Below, piece by piece: positions 27,180 to 36,697 of a DNA stretch of 64,000 nt. Below the pieces are notes generated by a model. It searched no databases, was not told the DNA's origin, and saw only the letters and a program-made list of their open reading frames with translations. Origin of the DNA: Neobacillus mesonae (lineage in GTDB: Bacteria; Bacillota; Bacilli; Bacillales; Cytobacillaceae). Location of the stretch: positions 248,001 to 312,000 of the forward strand of contig NZ_JAMBNQ010000002.1 of NCBI RefSeq assembly GCF_023715155.1. Reading direction: 5' to 3'. The number at the start of each line of letters is the position of its first letter. Within the stretch, counting starts at the first letter, position 1. The position numbers and the translations under genes were made by a program.

Positions 27180-30100
27180 TTGATTTTAACACTTTTTGAC
27201 CGAGGTAAGGCATTCGATATGGTCTTACCGGAAAAGATTACTGGGAGATATGTCCTGAAGACGACCAATCAAGAGGGACAGCCGCAGGACCTCATTGCCG
27301 TCGAAGCGGAAAAGGGATGCTGGTATATCAAATCCAATAAATATGCATACATACAAGATCAAAAGAAAGCCTTGGTAGAGCCGTTTATGACCTATGCGAT
27401 CCAAAGGGAAGGAGATGCCGCAGCACTCCTGTATGCCGAACCCTACAGTGAGGACCGCAACGAGTTTACCAGGCATATTGCCGCATCCGCCAGCATTAAA
27501 ATCGGCCGGCTAAAGGAGAACCATATTTGTTTTACCAACAAATTGGTGTCAGGCACCCATGCCGTGATCGAATATAAAGGAGACGGGCAGGCTGTCATTC
27601 GCGATTTAAACAGTGCGAACGGCACCTATGTCAACGGCGGGAGAGTTTCGGAACATGTTCTTGCCATTGGCGACGTGATAACGATTATGGGCCTGAAGAT
27701 TATTTTTAATGGAAAACTACTTTCCTTAAATAACCCGCACCAGCAGGTCTTTTTGAACCGGAATGCATTCAAGCTGCATATCGTGAGTGAGCCTGCACCC
27801 GAAGAAGATGATGGGCTCGATGACTTCCAGAATGTGGAGGATACAGCTGAATTATTTTACCGCTCGCCAAGGTTTAAACGCGAGATTGAACGGAAGATGA
27901 TTAAAATTGACCCGCCGCCAGCTCCTAACCAATTAGAGGAGACGCCGCTCATGCTGCTTCTCGGCCCATCGATTACGATGGGAATGGGGTCGCTTGCAAC
28001 CGGGGTGTTCGCAGTTATGAACGTGACGCGGTCAAATGGCGACTGGATGTATGCGATGCCGACCTTAATCATGTCTGTCAGCATGCTGCTTGGGATGATT
28101 CTCTGGCCGATTTTAACGAAGCGCTATGAAAAGAAACGCAAAATCGCCCATGAAAAGAAGCGCCAGGAAAAATACAGTGCCTATATTGAAGAAATGAAAC
28201 AGGTCATCGCGAAAGAATGTGAGTACCAATGGGATATCTTGCACGAAAACCATATCCCGCTTGCAAACTGCCTGAACCGAATCGACAACCGCGAACGCAC
28301 ATTGTGGGAGCGGGTCATCGGGCAGAATGACTTTTTGAAAATAAGAGTCGGGATTGGCAATCTGCCGTTGGCTGCTGATATCAAGTACCCAGAGAAAAAA
28401 TTTGCCCTTGAGGATGACAATCTGCGGGATGCTCTTTATGAATTAGCGGAGACGCCGCAAATCCTCAAACAGGTGCCGATTACGATTTCCCTGATGGAAG
28501 AACGAGTCAGCGGGATTATCGGCAAGCGGGAAAAAGTAACTTCCTTTGTCAAAGGAATGATTTTTCAATTAGCCGCTTTACATAGTTATGATGAGTTGAA
28601 ATTTGTCTTTTTGTACGATGAAAGTGAAGCAGATGTATGGAAGTTTGCGAAATGGCTGCCACACGTCTGGAATGAAACGAAGAGCATGCGCTTCATTGCC
28701 GCTGATGCAAACGAAGCGAAGGAACTGTCTTCCTTTTTTGAAAAAGAAATGGCGGCAAGAACTGAGCGTCTGATGAATGGACCGGAAGATGCGGAAATGT
28801 CGCCGCATTATGTGGTGTTCTCAATGAGCCGGGAGCTTGCGGCGAAAACGGAAATAATTAACCAGCTGTTAAAAGAAAAGCAGCAGCTCGGATTCAGTTT
28901 GGTCACACTGTATGACGAACTGGAACACCTGCCAAAAGAATGCTCCAATGTGGTGGAACTGCCAGGGCTCGAAAAGGCCGGGAAAAACTACAGCAAGGGC
29001 GAATTGGGCGAGGTGCAGCCGGAGAATATCGGAAAAATTTACGACAAAGATGATATTTCAGGCAAATACCTGCCGTTTATACCGGATATTTATATGACAC
29101 GCGATGCCGAAGAAATGGCGGTGAAGCTTGCCAATATCGAATTGGCATCATCCGCAGCGGCCTACACATTGCCGGATATGATGACATTTTTAGAAATGTT
29201 CGGGGTCGGCAAGGTCGAACACCTAAATGCTTTAACACGATGGAAAGAGAACAATCCAACACGGACGCTGGAAGCACCGATTGGCGTGGGCCGCACCGGC
29301 GAACCGTTCCTGCTGGATCTACATGAGAAATTCCATGGACCGCACGGCTTGATTGCCGGAATGACCGGTTCTGGAAAAAGTGAATTCATCATGACGTTCA
29401 TTCTGTCGCTTGCGGTAAACTACCACCCGGATGAAGTGGCTTTTATTTTAATCGACTATAAAGGCGGCGGAATGGCCAATGCCTTCTTGAACCTGCCGCA
29501 TCTTGCCGGTACGATCACCAACTTAGACGGTGCCGCAGTGAAGCGGTCACTGATTTCAATCCAAAGTGAATTGAAGCGGCGCCAGGCAATTTTTAGCGAA
29601 ACAAGCAGACGCTTGAACGAAAGCAATATCGATATTTATAAATACCAAAAACTGTACCGCGAAGGTGTCGTGCGTGAGCCGCTGCAGCATTTGTTCATGA
29701 TTTCCGACGAGTTTGCTGAGTTAAAAACACAGCAGCCGGAGTTTATGGAACAGCTTGTCAGCGCGGCCCGGATAGGCCGGAGCCTTGGCGTCCATTTGAT
29801 TTTAGCCACACAAAAGCCTTCCGGTGTCGTGGACGATCAAATTTGGAGTAACAGTAAATTCCGCATCAGCTTGAAGGTGCAGGAAAAAGCGGACAGTATG
29901 GAGGTCATAAAACGTCCGGATGCAGCAGAATTATCGCAGACAGGCCGGTTCTATTTGCAGGTCGGCTATAACGAATTGTTCGAACTTGGGCAGTCGGCAT
30001 GGGCCGGTGCACCGTACTATCCGGCTGATAAGGTGGAAAAACGCAAAGATGACGGCATTACCGTCATTGATCACTTAGGCCGCGCCATCAAAAGTGCGCG

Positions 30101-31853
30101 GATTGACAAGCGAAAAGGTAAGATAAAAAATCCGCCGAAACAGATTGATGAAGTGACGAAGTACTTGGAGAACTTAGCAGACCAAGAGGGGATTTCGGTG
30201 AAGCCGCTGTGGCTTGAGCCGATTCCTGCGGATGTGTTTGTCGATGAGTTGAAGGGGAAATATCGTGTCGGGGCTGGTGCGGCGTCACGCCATTTCAACC
30301 TCAACCCGGTTATCGGCGAATACGACGATCCAGCCCGCCAGCGCCAGCTGTTATTGAGGCTGCCGATCACTCAGGAAGGGAACACGATTGTTTATGGTGT
30401 GGCCGGAAGCGGAAAAACAACTTTCCTGACAACGCTGATGTATTCATTAATGGAAGAGCACACGCCGGAAGAAGTCAACATCTATGCGCTTGACTTCGGC
30501 TCAGAAACGCTGAGCTGGTATCAGGGCGCACCACATGTCGGCGATGTGATGCTGTCACATGAAGCAGAAAAAATCGATAATCTCTTTAAAATGCTTGGGA
30601 GTGAAGTAGCCACAAGGAAAAAACGGTTTACTCAATATGGCGGCGACTTTAAAATGTACAACGAAATGGCGGATGAGCCGGTACCGGCCATTGTAGTGAT
30701 GATCCACAACTACTCCGCCTTTTCCGAGACCTATGAACAATTTGAAGAAATGATTTCCTATTTAACACGTGAAGGAACGAAGTATGGTCTTTATTTCGTT
30801 GTGACCGCATTGAATACAGGTGCAGTCCGCTACAAACTGCTGCAGAACTTTAAGCAGATGTATGTATTGCAGCTCAATGACACGACTGAATACTCAGCTG
30901 TTTTAGGTAATGTGGACGGCGTGTACCCGTCGAAGTTTAAAGGACGGGGGATTTTCAAAGCGGATGAAGTTTATGAATTCCAGACCGCGCAAATCTCAGA
31001 GGCGGCGTCACGGGACGTGTATCGCTTTGTCACTAACTACTGCCAAAGCTGGCAGCAGAAGTGGAATAAGGCCGGGGCGAAGCGGATTCCGATTTTACCG
31101 GAAACCGTCGACCTTGACTATCTGCGGGATGATATTCAGTTTGGGCAAGGGCTGCCGGTTGGTGTGGAAAAAGCAACACTGAAGGTCGCAAACTATGATT
31201 TCGCTGGGCAATATATCACGTTGACCGCTGCGGCAGATGCCAGTGAGAGTACTGCGTTCCTGCAGGGACTTGCTGAAATAGCAGCCGTAAAAGGCGACAG
31301 TGAAGTAATCGTCCTTGACCCTGAGGAGGACTTTACGGAAGACAGCTGTATCGGGTACCAATATGTGACCGGAAGTAAGCCATTAGAAGATAAAATTGTG
31401 GAATTGTTCAACATGCTGGTGTATCGCAATAACACCTCGAAGGATGCCATTGAAGCCGGCCTCGAAGCGCCGGTGTTCGGGGAGGTAATGGTGATTATTC
31501 ATGCATTCAACGAATTGAACGAACAATTATCCGAAGACGGACGCGATAAACTGAAGGTATTTTTAGAAAAAGGAAATGGGTTGAACGTATCGTTTGTTAT
31601 CGGGGATGCAGCCGACAAATTCAACTCCATTACGTATGAATCCTGGTTCCAACAGCATGTATCGCTACACGATGCGATATGGGTCGGCAACGGGATCGCC
31701 GACCAATATGTGCTGAAACTCGCGAAATTTTCAAACGGGCTGTATGAGGAACTGGCGGACGGCTTCGGCTACATCATCCGCAAAGGAAAAGTCTCGCAGG
31801 TGAAACTGCTGACATCAGCGGCTAGGGAAGAGGAGGCTGTGCAATATGTCTAA
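27180..31853 (+). CDS. essC: Type VII secretion ATPase EssC (FtsK/SpoIIIE family)
   Basis: This 1557-residue motor of the ESX/T7SSb machine has two N-terminal FHA-type domains, two membrane helices (about 258-305) and three ATPase modules. The second FHA (about 100-165) has the pThr-binding residues GR, SGTH and NGTYVNG. ATPase 1 has an intact Walker A GMTGSGKS near residue 727 and Walker B ILIDYKGGG; ATPase 2 has GVAGSGKT near 1072; ATPase 3 has a degenerate P-loop (AAADASEST). Start is TTG behind GGGAG. It overlaps the esaB-like gene by 8 bases. It couples ATP hydrolysis to export of WXG100 and LXG proteins. Confidence 0.95.
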   Translation: MILTLFDRGKAFDMVLPEKITGRYVLKTTNQEGQPQDLIAVEAEKGCWYIKSNKYAYIQDQKKALVEPFMTYAIQREGDAAALLYAEPYSEDRNEFTRHIAASASIKIGRLKENHICFTNKLVSGTHAVIEYKGDGQAVIRDLNSANGTYVNGGRVSEHVLAIGDVITIMGLKIIFNGKLLSLNNPHQQVFLNRNAFKLHIVSEPAPEEDDGLDDFQNVEDTAELFYRSPRFKREIERKMIKIDPPPAPNQLEETPLMLLLGPSITMGMGSLATGVFAVMNVTRSNGDWMYAMPTLIMSVSMLLGMILWPILTKRYEKKRKIAHEKKRQEKYSAYIEEMKQVIAKECEYQWDILHENHIPLANCLNRIDNRERTLWERVIGQNDFLKIRVGIGNLPLAADIKYPEKKFALEDDNLRDALYELAETPQILKQVPITISLMEERVSGIIGKREKVTSFVKGMIFQLAALHSYDELKFVFLYDESEADVWKFAKWLPHVWNETKSMRFIAADANEAKELSSFFEKEMAARTERLMNGPEDAEMSPHYVVFSMSRELAAKTEIINQLLKEKQQLGFSLVTLYDELEHLPKECSNVVELPGLEKAGKNYSKGELGEVQPENIGKIYDKDDISGKYLPFIPDIYMTRDAEEMAVKLANIELASSAAAYTLPDMMTFLEMFGVGKVEHLNALTRWKENNPTRTLEAPIGVGRTGEPFLLDLHEKFHGPHGLIAGMTGSGKSEFIMTFILSLAVNYHPDEVAFILIDYKGGGMANAFLNLPHLAGTITNLDGAAVKRSLISIQSELKRRQAIFSETSRRLNESNIDIYKYQKLYREGVVREPLQHLFMISDEFAELKTQQPEFMEQLVSAARIGRSLGVHLILATQKPSGVVDDQIWSNSKFRISLKVQEKADSMEVIKRPDAAELSQTGRFYLQVGYNELFELGQSAWAGAPYYPADKVEKRKDDGITVIDHLGRAIKSARIDKRKGKIKNPPKQIDEVTKYLENLADQEGISVKPLWLEPIPADVFVDELKGKYRVGAGAASRHFNLNPVIGEYDDPARQRQLLLRLPITQEGNTIVYGVAGSGKTTFLTTLMYSLMEEHTPEEVNIYALDFGSETLSWYQGAPHVGDVMLSHEAEKIDNLFKMLGSEVATRKKRFTQYGGDFKMYNEMADEPVPAIVVMIHNYSAFSETYEQFEEMISYLTREGTKYGLYFVVTALNTGAVRYKLLQNFKQMYVLQLNDTTEYSAVLGNVDGVYPSKFKGRGIFKADEVYEFQTAQISEAASRDVYRFVTNYCQSWQQKWNKAGAKRIPILPETVDLDYLRDDIQFGQGLPVGVEKATLKVANYDFAGQYITLTAAADASESTAFLQGLAEIAAVKGDSEVIVLDPEEDFTEDSCIGYQYVTGSKPLEDKIVELFNMLVYRNNTSKDAIEAGLEAPVFGEVMVIIHAFNELNEQLSEDGRDKLKVFLEKGNGLNVSFVIGDAADKFNSITYESWFQQHVSLHDAIWVGNGIADQYVLKLAKFSNGLYEELADGFGYIIRKGKVSQVKLLTSAAREEEAVQYV

Positions 31854-32100
31854 AATCTTAGTCGAAGTCTACAGCCCTGCTGCCGGCAGCAGCTATGACG
31901 CGTTCATCCCGCTCGAAAGCAAAATGTACGAAGTAGCTTATCTGCTGGCCAACACCGTATCAGAGCTATCCCAAGGCTATTTCAAGGCAAACCCCGAGCA
32001 GACCATCATCTGCGACCGGTCCACCGGCCAGGTATTTGATATCAATCGGACGGTGGAAGAACTAGGACTGGAGAATGGCGCGAAATTGATGCTGCTTTAA
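31846..32100 (+). CDS. EsaB/YukD-like ubiquitin-fold protein of T7SS
   Basis: This 84-residue protein has the size and pattern of EsaB/YukD proteins, which adopt a ubiquitin-like fold and are cytosolic partners of the secretion machine: a first strand KILVEVYSP, a helix in the middle (YEVAYLLANTVSELSQGYF) and the closing LGLENGAKLMLL, matching the terminal turn of a ubiquitin-like domain. The start codon lies inside the end of essC, implying coupled translation. Sequence identity to known EsaB cannot be judged here. Confidence 0.75.
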   Translation: MSKILVEVYSPAAGSSYDAFIPLESKMYEVAYLLANTVSELSQGYFKANPEQTIICDRSTGQVFDINRTVEELGLENGAKLMLL

Positions 32101-32109
32101 GGCGTTGCG

Positions 32110-33310
32110 TTGTGACAAAATCTTTTAAAGTCGCTATTGAAGACAAAAGGGGTTGTTTGAAAAGGGAAACTGTCTTTCAAGGGGACTCTTGGAGACAAAA
32201 AGACTTGCGGGAAGTGTGGAATTGTCTTTAATAGTGCGTCTTGAAGGCAAAAAGTGCTACGGAAGTTGAAAAACTGTCTTTCATAAGCAGGATGAAGGAC
32301 AGAAAGGGTTGCAGACTATGAGAAACTGTCTTTCATAGAGGGTATGAAGGACAGAAAAGGTTGAGGACCATGAGAAATTGTCTTTCATAAGCAGGATGAA
32401 GGACAGAAAAGGTTGAGGACCATGAGGAACTGTCTTTCATAGAGGGTATGAAGGACAGAAAAGGTAGAAGACCATGAGGAACTGTCTTTCATAAGCAGGA
32501 TGAAGGACAGAAAGGGTAGAAGACCATGAGAAACTGTCTTTCATAGGGGGTATGAAGGACAGAAAGGGCTTTAAACCATGAGAAATTGTCTTTCATAGAG
32601 GGTATGAAGGACAGAAAAGGTTGAGGACCATGAGAAACTGTCTTTCATAAGCAGGATGAAGGACAGAAAGGGTTGCAGACCATGAGAAACTGTCTTTCAT
32701 AGAGGGGATGAAGGACAGAAAGGGTTGCAAGCCATGAAAAACTGTCTTTCATAAGCAGGATGAAGGACAGAAAGGGTTGCAGACCATGAGGAACTGTCTT
32801 TCATAAGCAGGATGAAGGACAGAAGAGGCTTTAAACCATGAGAAATTGTCTTTCATAGAGGGTATGAAGGACAGAAAAGGTTGCAAACCATGAGAAATTG
32901 TCTTTCATAAGCAGGAAGGACAGAAAAGGTAGAAGACCATGGAAAACTGTCTTTCATAAGCAGGATGAAGGACAGAAAAGGTTGGAAACCATGTAAAACT
33001 GTCTTTCATAAGCAGGATGAAGGACAGAAAAGGTTGGAAACCATGTAAAACTGTCTTTCATAAGCAGGATGAAGGACAGAAAAGGTTGAGGACCATGAGA
33101 AATTGTCTTTCATAGAGGGTATGAAGGACAGAAAAGGTAGAAGACCAAGAGAAACTGTCTTTCATAAGCAGGATGAAGGACAGAAAGGGTTGCAAACCAA
33201 GAGAAACTGTCCTTCATAAGCAGGATGAAGGACAGAAAAGGTCGGTCTCCATTGGAACTGTCTTTAATAAAGTCTCTTAAAGACAAATCCTTTGCTAAAT
33301 CCTAGCAAAC
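32110..33310. repeat. Array of about 20 hairpin repeats, CTGTCTTTCAT/ATGAAGGACAG, 52-bp pitch
   Basis: Units contain CTGTCTTTCAT, a 7-base loop (AAGCAGG or AGAGGGT), ATGAAGGACAG and a spacer AAAGGTTGAGGACCATGAG. Left arms at 32326, 32378 and 32430 are 52 bases apart. The two arms are complementary over 11 positions, with one T-G wobble that recurs in most units. The flanking units (32120-32260 and 33250-33290) are diverged TCTTTAAT forms. The array splits essC-esaB from the WXG100 genes. Confidence 0.92.
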
Positions 33311-33339
33311 TGTCTTTTATAGAAGCACAAAGCAGGGAG

Positions 33340-33545
33340 TTCGGGTTTCGATGGGACCCAATTCGAATTTGGAAGGCCGGCTTTGTCCCATAGAGAGTTC
33401 TATGAGACAGAATCACCTATCGGAAGGTGGTTTTAGTCCCATAGACAGCACCTATGAGGCAAATTACAAGAGGTCAGATAAGCATCCCATAGCGAACGCT
33501 TAAAAGACAAGAAGTCCCTTTCCGCCCCCTCTTGGTCCCACAGCA
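33340..33545. repeat. Short hairpin block, GTCCCATAG/CTATGAGAC family
   Basis: GTCCCATAGA with TCTATGAGAC, then CCCATAGACAG with CCTATGAGGC, form weaker hairpins about 50 bases apart. They share the layout, not the sequence, of the array just upstream. A related block lies at 51.5 kb. 33626-33764 is A/C-rich (AAAAGCCGCAAA words) without a gene. Confidence 0.6.
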
Positions 33546-33593
33546 CCTAAAAGAATAATAGAATCAAGGCTCTATTTTTAAAACTATAAAAAA

Positions 33594-33625
33594 CTGTCCG
33601 CCCCAGGCGTACAAATGTCCACGAA
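33594..33625. repeat. Left copy of an inverted repeat flanking the WXG100 pair
   Basis: The 32 bases match the reverse complement of 34469-34500 at 26 positions, including an uninterrupted TACAAATGTCCACGA. The two copies enclose about 840 bases holding both WXG100 genes. Confidence 0.6.
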
Positions 33626-33764
33626 GGTCGTCAGGCACCGCTAATCAGGCTGCCAAGACGGCAAAAACTACAAAAATCACAAAAGCCGCAAACAGCGCAA
33701 AAGCCGCAAAAGCCGCACCCTGTAAAATGGTGCAGCTCAAACAAGATTAAAGGAGGTGATAGGA

Positions 33765-34067
33765 ATGGCAAGATCCATTATGGTTGATCCAGCGAGACTG
33801 GAGGAAGCATCTGCTAAGATTGATGCGCAATCTGCGGAATATGAAAAGCTTTATAAAGCACTTTTTAATGAAGTAGATGGGATGCAGGCAGCTTGGCAAG
33901 GTCAGGATAACGTAGCATATACTACCCAAATCAAAGGCTTCATGGATGATTTCCAAAAGATGTCCCAGCTGATGAGACAGTACTCTGAATTTTTAAAGAT
34001 GAGTGCAAAAACATACCGCAATACTCAAAATGACATCGTTTCGGCAGCGAAGCGTTTAACAAACTAA
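33765..34067 (+). CDS. esxA: WXG100 family ESX protein (EsxA-like)
   Basis: This 100-residue protein is a classic ESAT-6-like helical hairpin with the WXG turn as AWQGQD near residue 47. The C-terminal helix carries a Y-rich segment (YSEFLKMSAKTYRNTQND) with the YxxxD/E type secretion signal. Such proteins are both substrates and structural factors of type VII secretion. The start was set at the ATG behind AAAGGAGGTGA, giving MARSIMVD; the longer frame only adds two residues upstream. It is followed by a second WXG100 gene. Confidence 0.93.
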   Translation: MARSIMVDPARLEEASAKIDAQSAEYEKLYKALFNEVDGMQAAWQGQDNVAYTTQIKGFMDDFQKMSQLMRQYSEFLKMSAKTYRNTQNDIVSAAKRLTN

Positions 34068-34102
34068 TAAACTAATAAACACAATAGAGGAGGTGCTGAA
34101 AA

Positions 34103-34405
34103 ATGGCAGTAGAAGGAATTAAAATTACCCTCAACCAGGTGTCAAGCACGGCGAACCAAATCCGCACGCTGAACAACCAGCTGACAGATCGTCTTGCAGA
34201 TATCAGAAAAGAAATGAATGCCTTACAAAACACCTGGAATTCTGATGCATCCAATACCATCAGAAACAACTTTAACGCCCTGCAGCCGAAGTTTGAAAAC
34301 TTCCGCCAAATCGTGGACAGCTATGGAAAATTCCTTGACCAAACAGTAAATTCATATGATTCCACAGAATCAGCCATCAACAACAACGCCAGCGCATTCA
34401 GATAA
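34103..34405 (+). CDS. Second WXG100/ESAT-6 family protein
   Basis: This 100-residue protein has the helical hairpin of the WXG100 family, with the turn motif as TWNSDAS (Ser for Gly), and helices rich in Asn and Gln. It resembles the group annotated as pore-forming ESAT-6 family proteins. It lies 35 bases after the first WXG100 gene with its own AGGAGG site, so the two probably form a heterodimer or two separate dimers that leave through the EssC machine. Confidence in the family is high, in its exact role low. Confidence 0.88.
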   Translation: MAVEGIKITLNQVSSTANQIRTLNNQLTDRLADIRKEMNALQNTWNSDASNTIRNNFNALQPKFENFRQIVDSYGKFLDQTVNSYDSTESAINNNASAFR

Positions 34406-34468
34406 TTTGAGCGCTCCGGCTAAAGCCAATTCCAGCTCGCCCAAAATGGGAGCTGGAATTGGGTACCA

Positions 34469-34500
34469 CTCGTGGACATTTGTATGCGTGGAATGGACAG
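34469..34500. repeat. Right copy of the inverted repeat flanking the WXG100 pair
   Basis: See the partner at 33594-33625. The core reads TCGTGGACATTTGTA here. It lies between the second WXG100 gene and the FHA-protein gene. Confidence 0.6.
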
Positions 34501-34537
34501 TTGATTTTTAATAAAGGTTCAAGATGGGAGACGATGG

Positions 34538-35746
34538 ATGATGATGAGGGATTTGGATTTGAGGGTGGAAAGTTACGGAGGATCCCAATTTTTATTTTTT
34601 TCCCTTCCTGAAGGCGTAGAGCCGGAAGAGATAATGGTATCCAAAGAGGCCCCGGGGCTGCTTCCTTGGGCATTGCTGCAAAAGGAAGATGAGGTTCTTG
34701 TCAGGTATGATCAAATTTTTAACCGGACACTGGGAGAACTATTTAAAGGCACACTGACGAAACAGCAGCTTGCTCTGAATCTAGTAAACTTGGCCGACAG
34801 TTTGATTGAATTACAGCAAACAGGCCTTAACCCGGACAACCTGCTGTTGAACAAACAATATATCTTCCTTGATCACTTTTCAAACAGATTAGCTTTTATC
34901 TATTTGCCTGTAAAAAATAATGTTTTTGAAAAGGTATCAATGAAGACGTTCATCAGCGAATTATTAAACACCACCACATTCGATGAATCCGATGACCTCG
35001 TATTTTTCATCAAACTGCATAATTATCTTGCAGGCGAGGACGAGTTGGATCCGGCTGATTTTAGAAAAAAAATAACGGAACTCGCATCCATCAAGGAGAT
35101 TCCATTAAAAGAAGAACCCGGTCATTTTTACAGCCCTGGAAGAATGGAGGCAGCAACTTCGGTTGAAAATGGCATCCTTTCTTCCGAATATAGCAGCAAA
35201 AAGTCTGACAAGAAATCCAATCAGAAGCTGGAAATTGAGGAAGAGGTACAGTACAAGCGTATCACCCGCACGGAACTGGGGGAAGGCGAGTCCCTGTTAA
35301 AAGGGGCAGCATCTATTGGCGGCACTTCGATTAACATTATGCCGAAAATGGCCCATGATCGGCTTGAGGAAGAGGGCACAACGGTTTTATCTGGCAGGCG
35401 GGATGAGGAGGAAGAAGGAACCACCACACTTGGGGTTTCTAATTATGCCGCTGCAAGGCCATTTCTCATTGCAGCCGCCTCCAAGGAAAAAATTGAGGTC
35501 ACCAGCTATGAATTCAAAATGGGCCGCGACCCTGAACAAGCCGACTATGTTTCGAAAAATAAGGTCGTCGGCCGGCTCCATGCCAAGGTCATCACGGAAA
35601 ACGGGGAATACTTCCTGGTCGACCAGCATTCCAGAAACGGCAGCTTCCTAAACGGTATGAAGGTCCTGCCGAATCAAAAGACAAAAATCAAGCATGAAGA
35701 CCATATCAAATTGGGAAATGAAGAATTTGTATTTCGGTTGTTTTAA
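34538..35746 (+). CDS. DUF6382/FHA protein, pseudokinase-like EssB substitute
   Basis: This 402-residue protein has an N-terminal DUF6382-type domain (about 1-190) and a C-terminal FHA domain (about 322-402; MGRDPEQADY, VVGRLHAKV, SRNGSFLNG). The segment GLNPDNLLLNKQYIFLDHF looks like a relic kinase catalytic loop without the catalytic Asp, similar to EssB/YukC pseudokinases. The linker (about 200-320) is acidic and holds EEGTTVL and EEGTTTL, candidate phospho-threonine sites. No membrane helix is seen, unlike EssB. It likely reads the phosphorylation state set by the kinase and phosphatase encoded next. Confidence 0.8.
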   Translation: MMMRDLDLRVESYGGSQFLFFSLPEGVEPEEIMVSKEAPGLLPWALLQKEDEVLVRYDQIFNRTLGELFKGTLTKQQLALNLVNLADSLIELQQTGLNPDNLLLNKQYIFLDHFSNRLAFIYLPVKNNVFEKVSMKTFISELLNTTTFDESDDLVFFIKLHNYLAGEDELDPADFRKKITELASIKEIPLKEEPGHFYSPGRMEAATSVENGILSSEYSSKKSDKKSNQKLEIEEEVQYKRITRTELGEGESLLKGAASIGGTSINIMPKMAHDRLEEEGTTVLSGRRDEEEEGTTTLGVSNYAAARPFLIAAASKEKIEVTSYEFKMGRDPEQADYVSKNKVVGRLHAKVITENGEYFLVDQHSRNGSFLNGMKVLPNQKTKIKHEDHIKLGNEEFVFRLF

Positions 35747-35794
35747 AACATCAGGGAAAATCAACAAAGCAAAACAAGAATGGGGTTATACAAG

Positions 35795-36697
35795 ATGGCA
35801 TTTTTAACGGCGTACCATACAGATGTCGGCACGAAAAAGAAAACCAATCAAGACGGGCTGCTACTCAAAACCGCGGCAACGCCATTCGGGCAGGTGGGTC
35901 TGTTTGTTGTCTGCGACGGAATGGGGGGCTTATCCCATGGAGAGCTTGCGAGTGCCGCTGTCATCCGGGGACTGTCCCATTGGTTTGATAACAACCTGCC
36001 TGAACTGCTGCGCGACCAACTGGAAAAACAAACTGAAACGGGCAGCCTAAGCGGGCTTGCCGCGGTCATCCAAACAGAAGTAGAAGCTGCCATCAAACTG
36101 CTGAATGAAAAAATTCTTCAGTACGGGGAACGCACAAATGTCAAATTGGGGACAACCGTTACCGCGTTATTCATTTTAAACGATACATATATCATTGCTC
36201 ACATTGGCGACAGCCGGGCCTATTGCCTTGGACAACGAGAGGCACAGGATTCAAGTGAAGAAACCCAGTTATTGCAGCAGATTCAGCCGGAAGCAGCGGA
36301 GCAGCCGCTGGAAACTCCGGCAGTTCTGACGGCAGAGAAACCGAAATTTGCGATCACCCAGCTCACCACCGACCAAACCCTGGTTGCGCGTGAAGTGGCG
36401 CGTGGGAATATGACGTTGGAGCAGGCTGAGCGGGATCCGCGGCGGAATGTGCTCCTGCAATGTGTCGGGGCGACAAACGAAATCGAAATCGAATTCCACT
36501 GTGGCGAGATCCTTGAAAACTCGGTCTTCGTGTTGTGTTCAGATGGGTTTTACCACCAAATTTCCGACGACGAACTCGAAGTTCATTTTTCCAAAAAAGA
36601 TCTGGATCTGAAGGAAACCATTGTTGAGCTGGTGGAACTGGTGAAATCGCGCGGGGAAGTTGACAATATCTCGGTGATGGCGGTGAGGATTTCATGA
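35795..36697 (+). CDS. PP2C-family Ser/Thr phosphatase
   Basis: This 300-residue enzyme reverses protein threonine phosphorylation. PP2C motifs in order are TNQDG, VCDGMGG, LGTTVTALFI, HIGDSRAY, and near the end LCSDGFY with GEVDNIS; the metal-binding Asp residues are present. An insertion of about 45 residues after GDSRAY is acidic and contains EETQLL, similar to the motif in other proteins of the locus. The start was set at the ATG 9 bases after GGGG; another ATG lies 15 bases upstream. Its end overlaps the kinase gene by ATGA, so the opposing enzymes are translationally coupled. Confidence 0.93.
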   Translation: MAFLTAYHTDVGTKKKTNQDGLLLKTAATPFGQVGLFVVCDGMGGLSHGELASAAVIRGLSHWFDNNLPELLRDQLEKQTETGSLSGLAAVIQTEVEAAIKLLNEKILQYGERTNVKLGTTVTALFILNDTYIIAHIGDSRAYCLGQREAQDSSEETQLLQQIQPEAAEQPLETPAVLTAEKPKFAITQLTTDQTLVAREVARGNMTLEQAERDPRRNVLLQCVGATNEIEIEFHCGEILENSVFVLCSDGFYHQISDDELEVHFSKKDLDLKETIVELVELVKSRGEVDNISVMAVRIS

